A stretch of DNA of 64,000 bases from Paenibacillus glacialis (GTDB lineage Bacteria > Bacillota > Bacilli > Paenibacillales > Paenibacillaceae). The notes under the pieces were generated by a model. That model was not told where the DNA came from. It ran no database searches and was given only the letters and a program-made list of their open reading frames with translations. Positions 1-8,937 of this stretch are shown piece by piece; positions within the stretch are counted from its first letter, which is position 1; each line of letters opens with the position of its first letter. The stretch is taken from NCBI RefSeq assembly GCF_001637205.1, contig NZ_LVJH01000048.1, positions 62,001 through 126,000 on the forward strand, read 5' to 3'. The position numbers and the translations under genes were made by a program.

Positions 1-20
1 TCATACCTATGGAGGAGTTA

Positions 21-908
21 ATGAGTAATCCAGTTACAATCACGCTCAATAACGTATCGTTTCAATTAAGAAAAGATCGGAATTTTGATTGGCTAAAAGA
101 AATGGGAAGTGTATTTTGTGTTTTTGATAAACAAGACTCTGGAAATATATCATTTGGGATTCAGAAAGATGAAACAAAGAGGTTTGTCAAATATGGAGGT
201 GCTCACACATTAGAATATGCAGGTGATCCTCAAGATGCGGTTGTGCGATTAAAAGAAGCTATTCCAATATATGAAGACTTGAAGCATCAGCACCTAATCA
301 ATTTAGTAGACCATTTCGAGGTCGAAGATGGGTATGCTTTAGTATTTGAATGGTTTGAAGGTAAATGTCTTCATCCTCATTGGTCATTTCCACCACCAGC
401 GAAATACAATGATCCCAACTCTCCATACTTTTGTTATAGACAATTGTCAATTGAATTGCGGCTGCTTTCGTTAAATAGTATTTTTTCATTTCATACGGTT
501 ATAGAAAGAAGAAGATATGTTGCTGCTGATTTCTATGATGGTAGTATCTTATATGATTTCACTACCAATACAACAAAGATTTGTGATATTGATTATTATC
601 AGAAGAAACCATTTCTAAATACAATGGGAAGACTTTGGGGGTCATCCAGGTTCATGTCACCTGAGGAGTTCGAATTGGGTGCAAGTATTGATGAGATTAC
701 AAATGTATTTAATATGGGAGCAATTGCGTTTTGCCTGATCGGTGGCGAGCTTGATCGTTCTTATTCAAAATGGGATGCGGGTAAAGAATTATACTGTGTA
801 GCACTCAAAGCTGTTGAGAGAAATCGTAAGGATAGATATAGTTCAGTGGCAGATTTCTATTCAGCTTGGAAGATTGCTCAACAAAGTGATTGTACAAGGA
901 ATATTTAA
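21..908 (+). CDS. Protein-kinase-like protein
   Basis: This 295-residue protein has the outline of a eukaryotic-type protein kinase. After about 85 residues there is a segment like the kinase hinge (HLINLVDHFEVEDGYALVFEW). A catalytic-loop-like stretch (AADFYDGSILYD) follows, then CDIDYY where DFG would stand, and a GSSRFMSPEEF activation-end motif that matches the APE region. I see no clean glycine-rich loop, so activity is uncertain and it may be a pseudokinase. It has no transmembrane segment. I chose the ATG at 21 because GGAGGAG (11-17) sits just before it; an upstream in-frame ATG at 9 overlaps that ribosome binding site. The substrate is unknown. It could also be an aminoglycoside-phosphotransferase-fold protein, but the SPEE motif favours the protein-kinase family. 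Confidence 0.6.
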   Translation: MSNPVTITLNNVSFQLRKDRNFDWLKEMGSVFCVFDKQDSGNISFGIQKDETKRFVKYGGAHTLEYAGDPQDAVVRLKEAIPIYEDLKHQHLINLVDHFEVEDGYALVFEWFEGKCLHPHWSFPPPAKYNDPNSPYFCYRQLSIELRLLSLNSIFSFHTVIERRRYVAADFYDGSILYDFTTNTTKICDIDYYQKKPFLNTMGRLWGSSRFMSPEEFELGASIDEITNVFNMGAIAFCLIGGELDRSYSKWDAGKELYCVALKAVERNRKDRYSSVADFYSAWKIAQQSDCTRNI

Positions 909-964
909 ATGGTTCTTTAGAACGTTAGCGTAAATAAGATTTTATAAAATATGGAGGGTTCTCA

Positions 965-1138
965 ATGGATGAGAATTCATAATTAACTACGGTTGACTCA
1001 GATGAGAAATTTCTTAATATTGCTAGAGAACTAATTAAGGATTCGAGAGTTGACTTCTCCCTTTTGGATATCCAATCTGAAGGGGCTTTTTGTTGGCAAT
1101 TAATCATATCAATCCTCTATCATGGATGTTTACATTGA
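965..1138 (+). pseudogene. Short hypothetical gene interrupted by a stop codon
   Basis: A good ribosome binding site (GGAGGG, 952-957) precedes ATG 965. The frame reads five codons, hits TAA at 980-982, then stays open for about 51 codons (TTVDSDEKFLNIARELIKDS and onward) to TGA at 1136-1138. This looks like a small gene with a nonsense mutation or the front of a decayed gene. I do not recognise the family. Nothing else coding is evident in the gap from 909 to 1293. Confidence 0.35.
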
Positions 1139-1293
1139 ATATATACAAGAATCTACCAATCTACAGGTTTTGAAGGATGCAACTTATATGGTACGATTCT
1201 AGAGACGTTCATTTGTTGCAGGAGATTGAAGTACACAAACTTAGTATGATAACAGATAGACTTAATGAAACACAGAGAGCAGGTAAATAGTGA

Positions 1294-2844
1294 ATGGCAG
1301 ACAATAAACAACAACGCTTTCGCTTCAGTGAAGCACCTATTTGGGATTTGCAGCGGACGTATTATGAAGAACAAGGAATGAATGCTTGGAATAATGATCA
1401 GGTTCCACAATATATAACGAGCAACCCTATGATTGCTACAGCCTACGCTGAAATGATTTTCGGATTTCTTCAAGACCGGGCCGGGAAGGGCTATATTTCT
1501 GAACCCGTTACGATCCTGGAGCTTGGAGCGGGAGCAGGGCGCCTCGCATTTCATGTATTGCATAAACTGTGCGAGTTGAGAGATTTTGCAGGGATAGTGC
1601 TTCCACCTTTCCGCTATGTTATGACCGATTTGGCGTTAAAAAATGTGATTGGTTGGAAGAATCATCCTGCTCTGCAATCATATATTCAGCAGGGACTGCT
1701 GGATTTCGCACGGTTTGATGCCGTGCATGATACGGAGATGAACTTGGTGGTATCTCAGATCACCATTCGGCCCGGTGATCTGAAGCAACCGTTACTTATT
1801 GTCGCTAATTATTTCTTTGATAGTATTCCGCAAGAGTTGATCTATGTGGGTGGTGGCAAGATTTTTGAATGTGATGTTCTAATTGAGTCCCCGGATAATT
1901 CCAATCTGCTTAATGCTTCAGAAGCACTGGAACAAATGACATTGAATTACGAGCATCGTCGGGCTCCTAGATATGAAGCAGAAACATACCCGTATCGCGA
2001 TGTGATCGCGTTGTATCAGCAGGAGCTTGAGGATTCACATATCTTATTTCCAGAGGTTGGGTTGACATGTCTGGAGCGGTTGAATCAGTTATCACAGGCA
2101 GGTTTCCTACTTCTCACAGCGGATAAAGGCGACCACCGTCTGGATAACTGGAAGTTTGCAGAACCACCTGAGTTAATTCTTCACGGTAGCTTCTCTTTAA
2201 CAGCAAATTATCATGCCATTCAACAAGTATTTGAGCAAAAAGGTGCACAGACACTATTCACCACGCATCATTATAAAAATATAAATGTCGGCAGTATATT
2301 CATGCTGGAGCAACCGTTAAGCTATGCCAATACCCGATTGGCCTACCGGCGATGTATCGAACGTTTTGGACCGGATGAGTTCTTCAGTATGAAGGAATGG
2401 GTAGACCTGCAATTCGAAACTATGGGACTGCATCAAATCTTGGCTTTTTGGCGATTGGGAGGGTATGATGCGGAGTTCTTCATACAGAGCGCGAAACATA
2501 TCTCGAACTTGCTACCAGAGGCTAGCGATGAAGAAATGCTGGATATCCAAAGAGGTATACACATCATGTGGTCATCGTACTATGTGATGGAGCAGCGCTA
2601 TGATTTAGCACTCGACGCTGGGTTGTTGCTGTTCGAGATGGACATGTACGAGGATGCGAAGCTGTTCCTAGAAATTTCTGTACATGCAGATGAAGATGAG
2701 CCTGTGCCAACGGTTCTCTACTGCTTGGCTATCTGTAGTTATGAGCTTGGGATGGAAGACGAAGCATTGGAATACACACGCGAGGCGTTGGTTCTTGAGC
2801 CTGAGCATGAAGAGGCTTTGGAGTTATTAAAATGCTTTGAGTGA
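1294..2844 (+). CDS. MidA-like SAM-dependent methyltransferase with C-terminal TPR region
   Basis: This 516-residue protein begins with a SAM-binding fold. Motif I is ILELGAGAGRLAFHVL at about residue 72-87, and the layout resembles the MidA/Methyltransf_28 family (DUF185). The last 100 or so residues form helix-turn-helix pairs typical of tetratricopeptide repeats (for example YDLALDAGLLLFEMDMYEDA and LAICSYELGMEDEALEYTRE), which suggests protein-protein binding. MidA family members methylate an arginine in a respiratory complex I subunit in mitochondria; bacterial roles are mostly unassigned, so the substrate here is unknown. It stands alone and is followed by a hairpin at 2873-2912. The fold assignment is firm, the function is not. 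Confidence 0.7.
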   Translation: MADNKQQRFRFSEAPIWDLQRTYYEEQGMNAWNNDQVPQYITSNPMIATAYAEMIFGFLQDRAGKGYISEPVTILELGAGAGRLAFHVLHKLCELRDFAGIVLPPFRYVMTDLALKNVIGWKNHPALQSYIQQGLLDFARFDAVHDTEMNLVVSQITIRPGDLKQPLLIVANYFFDSIPQELIYVGGGKIFECDVLIESPDNSNLLNASEALEQMTLNYEHRRAPRYEAETYPYRDVIALYQQELEDSHILFPEVGLTCLERLNQLSQAGFLLLTADKGDHRLDNWKFAEPPELILHGSFSLTANYHAIQQVFEQKGAQTLFTTHHYKNINVGSIFMLEQPLSYANTRLAYRRCIERFGPDEFFSMKEWVDLQFETMGLHQILAFWRLGGYDAEFFIQSAKHISNLLPEASDEEMLDIQRGIHIMWSSYYVMEQRYDLALDAGLLLFEMDMYEDAKLFLEISVHADEDEPVPTVLYCLAICSYELGMEDEALEYTREALVLEPEHEEALELLKCFE

Positions 2845-2872
2845 TGTGAAAAATAGAATCAGAACATGCAAA

Positions 2873-2912
2873 ACGACCCGACTTAAGACGATAAAGTCTA
2901 AGGTTGGGTCGT
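2873..2912 (+). terminator. Hairpin downstream of the MidA-like gene
   Basis: ACGACCC (2873-2879) pairs with GGGTCGT (2906-2912). An inner, less perfect stem (ACTTAAGAC with GTCTAAGGT) extends it. No run of T follows, so this may be a weak or bidirectional terminator. It ends the MidA-like transcription unit. Confidence 0.55.
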
Positions 2913-2927
2913 GTTGCATTATATGAG

Positions 2928-3078
2928 GTGCATTTGCAGGATATCTCATTGGCTGGAACTAAAATTTATGGATGCTAATCTAAAAGAACTTGGACTAGAT
3001 ATTGTTATTGGTGAAGGAAATGAAATTTCCGATTCAATACTAACTAACGTAATACAACCCTATGAGATAGTAAGATAA
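2928..3078 (+). pseudogene. Decayed pentapeptide-repeat gene fragment
   Basis: Bases 2928-2962 encode VHLQDISLAGTK. At the DNA level they closely match 47897-47931 inside the intact pentapeptide-repeat gene on the other side of the NRPS cluster (about 30 of 35 bases by eye). An extra base then shifts the frame, and the matching reading continues as MDANLKEL from ATG 2968. The frame then runs through unrelated-looking sequence to a stop near 3078. There is no start codon or ribosome binding site for a full gene. I read this as a broken paralogue or a leftover of a duplication. Confidence 0.55.
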
Positions 3079-3119
3079 TGTCCAAAAGCGAGAAGTGAAT
3101 CCAGACGTTATTATAAATT

Positions 3120-3377
3120 TTGAATGAGTGTGGGTATTATTCCAAAGTTAACCATGAAAGAAGAAGAAAGAAACTGGTAGGAATTAGAAGAGTGATATCA
3201 GACGGAATTTTCCAGGCTTTAATATGTGATTTGATTGTCTTACCAGAGTATCAAGGAAGAGGAATTGGCGGCGTGATGTTAACGCAACTACTATTACATT
3301 GCGAATATGAAGAGATTGTAATGGTACAACTAGCATACATAGACAACTGTTTGTGTCCGATCCTCAATATTTCGTAG
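3120..3377 (+). pseudogene. GNAT acetyltransferase fragment
   Basis: The 85-codon frame contains a GNAT motif A: LIVLPEYQGRGIGGVML at about residues 40-56, the acetyl-CoA pyrophosphate loop (Q/RxxGxG/A). The first part of the GNAT fold is mostly missing and the normal C-terminal strands are replaced by CLCPILNIS. I see no convincing ribosome binding site. It is probably a decayed GNAT gene and not a functional short protein. The DNA between here and PadR (3378-3650) shows no further coding sequence. Confidence 0.55.
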
Positions 3378-3627
3378 CAACTTGAAGGTTATTTAACCGA
3401 GAGATAATACCCATAGATACTGCGCTTGAAGGCCTATTAAGTACAGTCCTTGATTTATACCATCATACTCCTCTAAATGAGAACAATGCTTCAACACATC
3501 CACAGTCCGTCCACCTGTGTTTGCGATTCATTTGAAGAAGTAAAAAGGATATGGGTAGAGTAAGGAAAGCAAAAAGCGTGACTTTGATTTAGTTATATTA
3601 TGAAAAAAATATATAATAACAGGTACC

Positions 3628-3656
3628 TTGCAATAAATAGTAGCTAATGTTAATAT
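3628..3656 (+). promoter_or_regulatory. Sigma-A type promoter for the padR operon
   Basis: TTGCAA (3628-3633) and TAATAT (3651-3656) are separated by 17 bases. They lie about 60 bases upstream of the padR start, in an otherwise noncoding AT-rich gap. The call rests on matching hexamers and spacing only. Confidence 0.5.
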
Positions 3657-3674
3657 ATGTATATAAAGGTATTG

Positions 3675-3690
3675 AGTATTACACAGTACT
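3675..3690. promoter_or_regulatory. Possible PadR operator
   Basis: The partial dyad AGTATTACACAGTACT lies about 18 bases after the predicted -10 box and just before the padR ribosome binding site. PadR-family repressors usually control their own operon from dyads in this position. The arms are short, so this is an inference from position and symmetry. Confidence 0.3.
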
Positions 3691-3713
3691 AAGCAAAGTG
3701 ATGGTGAGGAACC

Positions 3714-4031
3714 TTGAATATTCAATTTAAGAAAGGTGTGTTGGAGCTTTGTGTTCTCGTCTTGACAGCTAAAAAAGATCGTTATGGTTATGAACTAGTG
3801 GAACAGATTTCACGGAGATTTGAAATTGCCGAAGGAACGATTTATCCATTACTAAGAAGACTTGCATCTGAAGGTCTTTTCTCAACCTATTTATCTGAGT
3901 CGATGGAAGGACCTCCGCGTAAGTACTATAAGATTACGGATCAAGGAATGACGGTCTTGAATGAGCTTGTAACGGAATGGGAAAAGTTCGCTGGGGGAGT
4001 TCGAGAGATGATTGAGGAGGGCTCAGAGTGA
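3714..4031 (+). CDS. PadR-family transcriptional regulator
   Basis: This is a 105-residue winged-helix protein of the short PadR class. Characteristic segments are FKKGVLELCVLVLTAKKDRYGYELV, then AEGTIYPLLRRLASEGLF (recognition helix and wing) and PPRKYYKITDQGMTVL. It starts at TTG 3714, which gives the usual PadR N terminus (MNIQFKKG), with GGTGAGG at 3703-3709. It overlaps the following DUF1700 gene by four bases, a gene order very common in Firmicutes: PadR, DUF1700, DUF4097, then often an ABC transporter. It probably represses this operon and is relieved by an unknown ligand or envelope stress. Confidence 0.88.
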   Translation: MNIQFKKGVLELCVLVLTAKKDRYGYELVEQISRRFEIAEGTIYPLLRRLASEGLFSTYLSESMEGPPRKYYKITDQGMTVLNELVTEWEKFAGGVREMIEEGSE

Positions 4032-4570
4032 ACAAAGACTTGTATTTAAGTGAGTTGTATAAATATTTAAAGCGGCTTCCTCCAGATGAACGAGATGAAA
4101 TTATGACGGATTATGCAGAGCATTTTGAACAGGCTGAATTAAATGGACGTTCAGAGAAAGAAGTAATTCAGAGGTTAGGAAGTCCGAGATTAGTCGCTCG
4201 TGAGGTGCTTGCTCAGACTCAAATTAAGAAGGCTGGGAAATCCCCTTCACTCTCAAGCGTAACTAGGGCCGTCATGGCGACAGTTAGTTTAGGATTGTTC
4301 AATTTAATAGTTGTTTTGCTACCATTCGTTGCTTCGTTATTATTGTTTGTAGGCGTGTATGGGGTAGCATTTTTTTTAATCATATCACCCATTCTTTTAT
4401 TTATTCAGAATCCACTGGTCTCGATCTTTATCAATGAATTCTTTCTCATGGTGGGTTGTGTAGGCATAGGACTAATGTTAGTTATCGGTTCTATGAAAAT
4501 GACCAGTGTATATTATAAATTTGTTATTCGTTACTTGCGGTATAACCTGAGCTTAATAGGAAGGATATGA
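4028..4570 (+). CDS. DUF1700 (HAAS domain) membrane protein
   Basis: This 180-residue protein starts with the HAAS/DUF1700 helical domain (YLKRLPPDERDEIMTDYAEH, then a GRSEKEVIQRLGSPRLVAREV segment). It ends in about three hydrophobic helices between residues 80 and 165. Its GTG start lies inside the end of padR (GTGA overlap), so the two are translationally coupled. DUF1700 proteins are usual partners of PadR regulators and DUF4097 proteins in envelope-stress modules; their biochemical role is not established. Confidence 0.8.
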   Translation: MNKDLYLSELYKYLKRLPPDERDEIMTDYAEHFEQAELNGRSEKEVIQRLGSPRLVAREVLAQTQIKKAGKSPSLSSVTRAVMATVSLGLFNLIVVLLPFVASLLLFVGVYGVAFFLIISPILLFIQNPLVSIFINEFFLMVGCVGIGLMLVIGSMKMTSVYYKFVIRYLRYNLSLIGRI

Positions 4571-4574
4571 TGAA

Positions 4575-5336
4575 TTGAGAAACTCAAGGAACATATTAAG
4601 ATTTGCATTTGTTTTAATTATCGTTGCCATCATTGGAAATGTTGCGATGTATTTGATGGGGAATTCCGCCTTCAATATCGCAGAGCTAAAGATAAAGAAA
4701 TCCATAAATGTGGAGCAAGCAACTGGTATTTCTATTCTTGCAGATTCAGGAACTGTGAATATAGTCCCAGTTAAGGGTGACGAGATCCAAGCGACTCTAC
4801 AAGGAGAAACAACAAAAAAATGGATAAAGGATTACCATTTAAATGTTAAGGAAGTGAAAGGCGAAATTAATATTGAGATTACACAGGATAGTAGATTGCG
4901 CCTATTTGATCTCTATACGAATCTGCAACTTACGGTAGGTATACCTGCGGCGAAGATGAGTCAGCTACAGGTTAAAACGGATACAGCAAACATCAAAGTA
5001 GACTCAGTTCATGTTACCGAATATCGACTTTCTAGTGATACAGGTGATATTGATGTTAATGTAACTGATGGGTTATTTGACATCAAATCGGATACAGGAG
5101 ATGTAGCTTTAGCACTTGAGCAAATTAAATATGAGATTAGCGTTGTAACAGACACAGGGGATATTAGTATAGAGGCGGTTCAAGAACCTGAAGCGCTTCG
5201 CACCAAACTGGAGGCAGACTCAGGAAAAATAAATGTTACATTTCCGCACTACAAAGATGGTTATATAGGGATAGGTGGCCCCATGGTTAAACTAATCTCA
5301 GATACAGGGGATATAAATATGGGAAATAAAAAATAA
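4575..5336 (+). CDS. DUF4097 beta-strand repeat protein, membrane-anchored
   Basis: This 253-residue protein has one N-terminal membrane helix (about residues 8-27, FAFVLIIVAIIGNVAMYLMG). The rest is an extracytoplasmic beta-solenoid-like region. The repeated motif SDTGDI/TDTGDI recurs four or more times between residues 155 and 250, the hallmark of the DUF4097 (putative adhesin) family. It starts at TTG 4575, four bases after the DUF1700 stop, with AGGA at 4562-4565. It completes the PadR-DUF1700-DUF4097 operon and probably forms an envelope-facing sensor or scaffold. Its exact role is unknown. Confidence 0.8.
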   Translation: MRNSRNILRFAFVLIIVAIIGNVAMYLMGNSAFNIAELKIKKSINVEQATGISILADSGTVNIVPVKGDEIQATLQGETTKKWIKDYHLNVKEVKGEINIEITQDSRLRLFDLYTNLQLTVGIPAAKMSQLQVKTDTANIKVDSVHVTEYRLSSDTGDIDVNVTDGLFDIKSDTGDVALALEQIKYEISVVTDTGDISIEAVQEPEALRTKLEADSGKINVTFPHYKDGYIGIGGPMVKLISDTGDINMGNKK

Positions 5337-5481
5337 ATAATGATAATTCATGTATTATGCCATTTATGATTGACTAAATTTAATAGGTATAAGGCGAAGA
5401 CATAGGTATTAGGACTCATAAATGATATTATTTTTAAAATTTATAATTAATAAAAAATTATAATTTAAAGGTGGGGTATTT

Positions 5482-6255
5482 ATGATAACGGCTAATTCCA
5501 AAAAGACAGTGATGATTGAAGCAGTTGACTTATGTAAGTCCTATTCAACAGGATCAGAACAATTTCATGCTGCAAAAAATGTTAATCTTGAACTGTATAA
5601 AGGTGATTTTACTGTCATTATGGGTAGTTCAGGATCGGGTAAATCAACGCTTTTATACTTGCTAAGTGGTCTAGATAGTTTATCTTCTGGAAAAGTATAT
5701 TTTAAAGGGCAACAGATAGATGGATATTCAGAAAAAGAGATAACGGATTTTCGCTCTAATAAAATTGGTTATGTATATCAGTCCATAAATCTAATTCCAG
5801 ATTTCAGCTTGTTTGAGAATGTTGCATTTCCTGGATATGTGGCTGGTCGTGGTAAAAACGAAATTAATATGCGAACGACAAATTTATTAAAAATGATGGA
5901 CATTGAATTACAGGCTGATCGCTTGCCATCGCAAGTATCTGGTGGACAGCAGCAAAGAGCAGCGATTGCCCGTGCACTCATTAACTCGCCCGAAGTTATT
6001 TTCGCTGATGAGCCCACTGGAGCGCTTAGTCAGGAGCAAGGGACGATTATATTAGATATTTTGACAGAGATAAATCATAAAGCTCAATCGATTGTTATGG
6101 TGACACATGACATCAAAGCAGCTTGTAGAGCAGATCGATTGATTCTTGTTAAGGATGGGCAAATAGACGGTATACTGGAACTAAGTAAATATTCACCAGA
6201 AGATATGAAAGCAAGAGAGAACCAAATTTTCCTATTCATGTCAGGCAAGGGGTGA
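5482..6255 (+). CDS. ABC transporter ATP-binding protein, LolD/MacB type
   Basis: This 257-residue ATPase has all core motifs: Walker A GSSGSGKST (about residues 50-58), a Q-loop region (IGYVYQSINLIP), signature SGGQQQRAAIARAL (about 154-167), Walker B VIFADEPTGAL and the switch His in VTHDIK. The sequence groups with exporters that pair with FtsX-type permeases (LolD, MacB, BceA, YtrE). A strong AAGGTGGGG ribosome binding site precedes the ATG. It lies 145 bases after the DUF4097 gene and 6 bases before the permease gene, with which it surely forms one transporter. Such pairs often remove or sense antimicrobial peptides, so a link to self-protection is plausible but unproven. Confidence 0.9.
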   Translation: MITANSKKTVMIEAVDLCKSYSTGSEQFHAAKNVNLELYKGDFTVIMGSSGSGKSTLLYLLSGLDSLSSGKVYFKGQQIDGYSEKEITDFRSNKIGYVYQSINLIPDFSLFENVAFPGYVAGRGKNEINMRTTNLLKMMDIELQADRLPSQVSGGQQQRAAIARALINSPEVIFADEPTGALSQEQGTIILDILTEINHKAQSIVMVTHDIKAACRADRLILVKDGQIDGILELSKYSPEDMKARENQIFLFMSGKG

Positions 6256-6261
6256 TTACGA

Positions 6262-8673
6262 ATGTATCCTGTATGGAAGTTATGTTGGTCGAATCTGAAG
6301 AATAAAAAAGTGCAGAATGCTTTTATGGCTATCATCATCATGCTCTCCGCGCTACTCCTATCTACTGCCGTGCTAGTGATTAATAATACGAATCGTGTAT
6401 ATGAGGATATGCACACGAAGGTTAATGGTGCTCATCAAATTTTAAGGTTTGAGAATGGCATTCATGATCCATACAAGGTTAATCAGTGGTGGGCACAGCA
6501 AGAAGGAGTGACTACTTCTGAAGTGATGCGTTATCGATATCTCTCCAGTATGGTTCATGAAGGAGAGGAAATTCCGAATGTAGATTTGTTTATGATGGAT
6601 ACTCCGAATATGCCCTTTACGGTTGATAAGCTTTTATTTGTACAAGGTGAGGATAGACAAGACCCCGAACCGGGAACAGCCTGGATACCAACATCGCTCG
6701 CTTATTCCAATAATATTCAAGTGGGAGATCAGATTGAATTCAAAACAGATAAACAAACATTCCAATTGTTGGTTGCTGGTGTAGTTGTGGATATTTCGTA
6801 TTGTTCACCGTTTGCAACGAGTGGAAGAATTTGGATGAATGATCAAGACTATACTACCCACTTGTCAACATTACAGGGTAATGATAAGTATATGACCGAA
6901 ATGCGATTTGATGATTACAGTCAAAACAGAGCTTACTGGGGAAATTTCGAGAAGTTTCTAGGAACTCCTTTTTTGGAATCTGTGAAGGATTTTGAAAGCA
7001 TATCATCGTACTACATGATAGCCAATCAAGTAATAAGCTTTATTATGATTTTTATAGCAATCGTTATGATCTCAATCGCACTGTACACACTCGGATTTAC
7101 CATTTCAGATGCGATCATATCTAGCTACAAAACGATAGGTATCATCAAGTCAGTCGGATTATCCTCTCGCAAAATTATTGCTGGGTATGTTACACAATAT
7201 ACTTTGATTGCTTTCATATCAGTTGTTCCAGGGATTTTGATTAGTTATTATTTCTCAAATAAAATTGTTAGTAGCTCTATGGCTTATCTGAACACAAGTT
7301 CGTCGAATATGAATATTCATTTTTCGGGTATTGAGATATGGATTGGTTTTGCAGTAATTACTGTTATTGCTCTATCAGCACTGCTTTTCTCATACAAAGC
7401 CCATAGTGTAAAGCCTGCGCAAGCTGTTCGCTACGGTATGTCGGAAAAAGATAGCTCTAAGTTGTCAAGACGTTTGGATACTGGGAAAAGCAAGTTGTTG
7501 CAATTTGGTCGTCTTCCGATCGAATTTCTCATCGGGCTAAGAGGAGTAAGAAAAAATATTCGTGGATCTTTACTGATTATCCTCATTTCAGCCTTGTCAA
7601 CATCTGTTTTGGTATTTGGATTCATGTTCATATTCAGTATTACTTCTATCCATCAGACCATTGCGAAATGGGGATATGATTCATCGGACCTATCTATTAG
7701 AATTGATAATCCAGATAAAATTACCTATGAACAATTACATGGAGAAGTATTATCAGACAATAGAGTTAAGAACTTTAGCCTATATGGAGATGCAAATGCT
7801 GTTTTACCAATTAGTAAGGAACATGCTGCTGATTCGGATGGGGACTCCATGGGAATATTACTCACTGTTGCTGATGGTAATTATGATGAAATAGGCTATG
7901 AGAATGTGAAAGGACATAATCCGATCAAGGATAATGAGATTACAATCGGTGTAAATGTAGCTAGAAAATTTAATATAAATGTAGGTGATCCACTCGATAT
8001 TTATATTGAAGGAGAAAAGTATACACTCACGGTTACAGGGATTTATCAGGCCATTGCCAATATGTCTAACACAGGTCGAATAACAGCTGAAGCGGTTAGA
8101 AAGGTCAATCCGAAATTTGGAGCTTCGTTGAATACAATCTTCATTAATCTTCAAGATGGTGTTTCTGTCAATCAATTTGTGAATGAAATGCATAAGAAAT
8201 ATGGAAATGCACTTTGGACGGCAAGTCAAGCTTCTTTGGTAGATGAAGTATTTTCTCAGGCTGTTACAATTCTAATATTACCGATGTCCCTAATGGCATT
8301 ACTATTCATTGCAGTAACATTTATTATTATCTATAGTATATGTCGTATTAATATGAAAAAACAGAGTAGAACCTATGGCATCTATAAATCAATAGGAATG
8401 ACTTCTCAACAGATTCGGTTGTCAATTACAGCAGAAATATTGGTCGTATCTTGTATTGGAGCTGTAATAGGAATTCCTTTTGGATTATTAGGTCTCCCAC
8501 CCTTATTGAATTTTGTTTTGATGGATTATGGAATAGTTGAAGTACCTTTAATTATGAATGGGGTAGGAATTATAGGAATGATTCTTTTAAGTATTCTCAT
8601 AGCATGTTTGGGTTCTTGGTTTGCATCAAGAGTTGTGAAAAGTGCATCCCCACGCATATTAACAGTAGAATAA
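6262..8673 (+). CDS. ABC transporter permease with two FtsX domains
   Basis: This 803-residue membrane protein has a first helix at about residues 19-40 and an extracytoplasmic domain. A three-helix FtsX block follows at about 255-385, then another helix near 440-465, a second extracytoplasmic domain, and a final FtsX block at about 670-795. The repeated ISSYKTIGIIKSVGLSSRKI and RTYGIYKSIGMTSQQIR elements are the cytoplasmic coupling helices of FtsX domains. This duplicated layout belongs to the MacB/YtrF-like superfamily and is longer than BceB (about 650 residues). It works with the ATPase just upstream. The operon is closed by the terminator at 8733-8776. The cargo is unknown; peptide or lipopeptide export or resistance is a reasonable guess given the adjacent NRPS. 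Confidence 0.85.
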   Translation: MYPVWKLCWSNLKNKKVQNAFMAIIIMLSALLLSTAVLVINNTNRVYEDMHTKVNGAHQILRFENGIHDPYKVNQWWAQQEGVTTSEVMRYRYLSSMVHEGEEIPNVDLFMMDTPNMPFTVDKLLFVQGEDRQDPEPGTAWIPTSLAYSNNIQVGDQIEFKTDKQTFQLLVAGVVVDISYCSPFATSGRIWMNDQDYTTHLSTLQGNDKYMTEMRFDDYSQNRAYWGNFEKFLGTPFLESVKDFESISSYYMIANQVISFIMIFIAIVMISIALYTLGFTISDAIISSYKTIGIIKSVGLSSRKIIAGYVTQYTLIAFISVVPGILISYYFSNKIVSSSMAYLNTSSSNMNIHFSGIEIWIGFAVITVIALSALLFSYKAHSVKPAQAVRYGMSEKDSSKLSRRLDTGKSKLLQFGRLPIEFLIGLRGVRKNIRGSLLIILISALSTSVLVFGFMFIFSITSIHQTIAKWGYDSSDLSIRIDNPDKITYEQLHGEVLSDNRVKNFSLYGDANAVLPISKEHAADSDGDSMGILLTVADGNYDEIGYENVKGHNPIKDNEITIGVNVARKFNINVGDPLDIYIEGEKYTLTVTGIYQAIANMSNTGRITAEAVRKVNPKFGASLNTIFINLQDGVSVNQFVNEMHKKYGNALWTASQASLVDEVFSQAVTILILPMSLMALLFIAVTFIIIYSICRINMKKQSRTYGIYKSIGMTSQQIRLSITAEILVVSCIGAVIGIPFGLLGLPPLLNFVLMDYGIVEVPLIMNGVGIIGMILLSILIACLGSWFASRVVKSASPRILTVE

Positions 8674-8732
8674 TATAATGGTCACACTCCCCTAATTTGA
8701 TTTTTAAAAGTCTCAAAACCTAACCTAATACT

Positions 8733-8776
8733 AAAGACGACTTACAATTCTATTTGAATTGGAAAGTCGTCTTTTT
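8733..8776 (+). terminator. Rho-independent terminator after the ABC transporter operon
   Basis: AAAGACGACTT (8733-8743) pairs with AAGTCGTCTTT (8764-8774). An inner CAATTC/GAATTG stem extends it and a T run follows. This cleanly separates the ABC transporter unit from the NRPS operon. Confidence 0.88.
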
Positions 8777-8873
8777 AAGTTTTTAATAATAGAAAGCTTC
8801 AAGAGACTAAAAAGCAGAAAGAGACAGTACTATCTTTGTTAATTTACATAAAATGTCATTAGTATACAAATTT

Positions 8874-8890
8874 AATGTAATATTTACATT
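8874..8890. promoter_or_regulatory. Perfect dyad upstream of the NRPS promoter
   Basis: AATGTAA and TTACATT form a perfect inverted repeat around a TAT centre. A related ACAT/ATGT dyad lies at 8844-8856 (TTACATAAAATGT). The pair sits immediately upstream of the predicted -35 box, in a 273-base noncoding AT-rich leader. This looks like an operator or activator site for the lipopeptide operon. The binding protein cannot be told from sequence; PadR-type ATGT/ACAT dyads and AbrB-like AT-rich sites are both possible. Confidence 0.45.
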
Positions 8891-8907
8891 TAATTTACAC
8901 GAAGTGA

Positions 8908-8937
8908 TTGACTATAAAATTACGGCTATGTTATGTT
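8908..8937 (+). promoter_or_regulatory. Predicted promoter of the lipopeptide operon
   Basis: TTGACT (8908-8913) and TATGTT (8932-8937) are spaced by 18 bases, about 110 bases upstream of the transacylase start. It is the best sigma-A-like pair in the gap between the terminator at 8776 and the first gene at 9050. Confidence 0.5.

Noticed and set aside
298..1563. Minus-strand open frames of 60-136 codons, and similar ones across the window
   Set aside because: They lie opposite well-supported genes, lack ribosome binding sites and show no recognisable family; they are shadows of the + strand genes.
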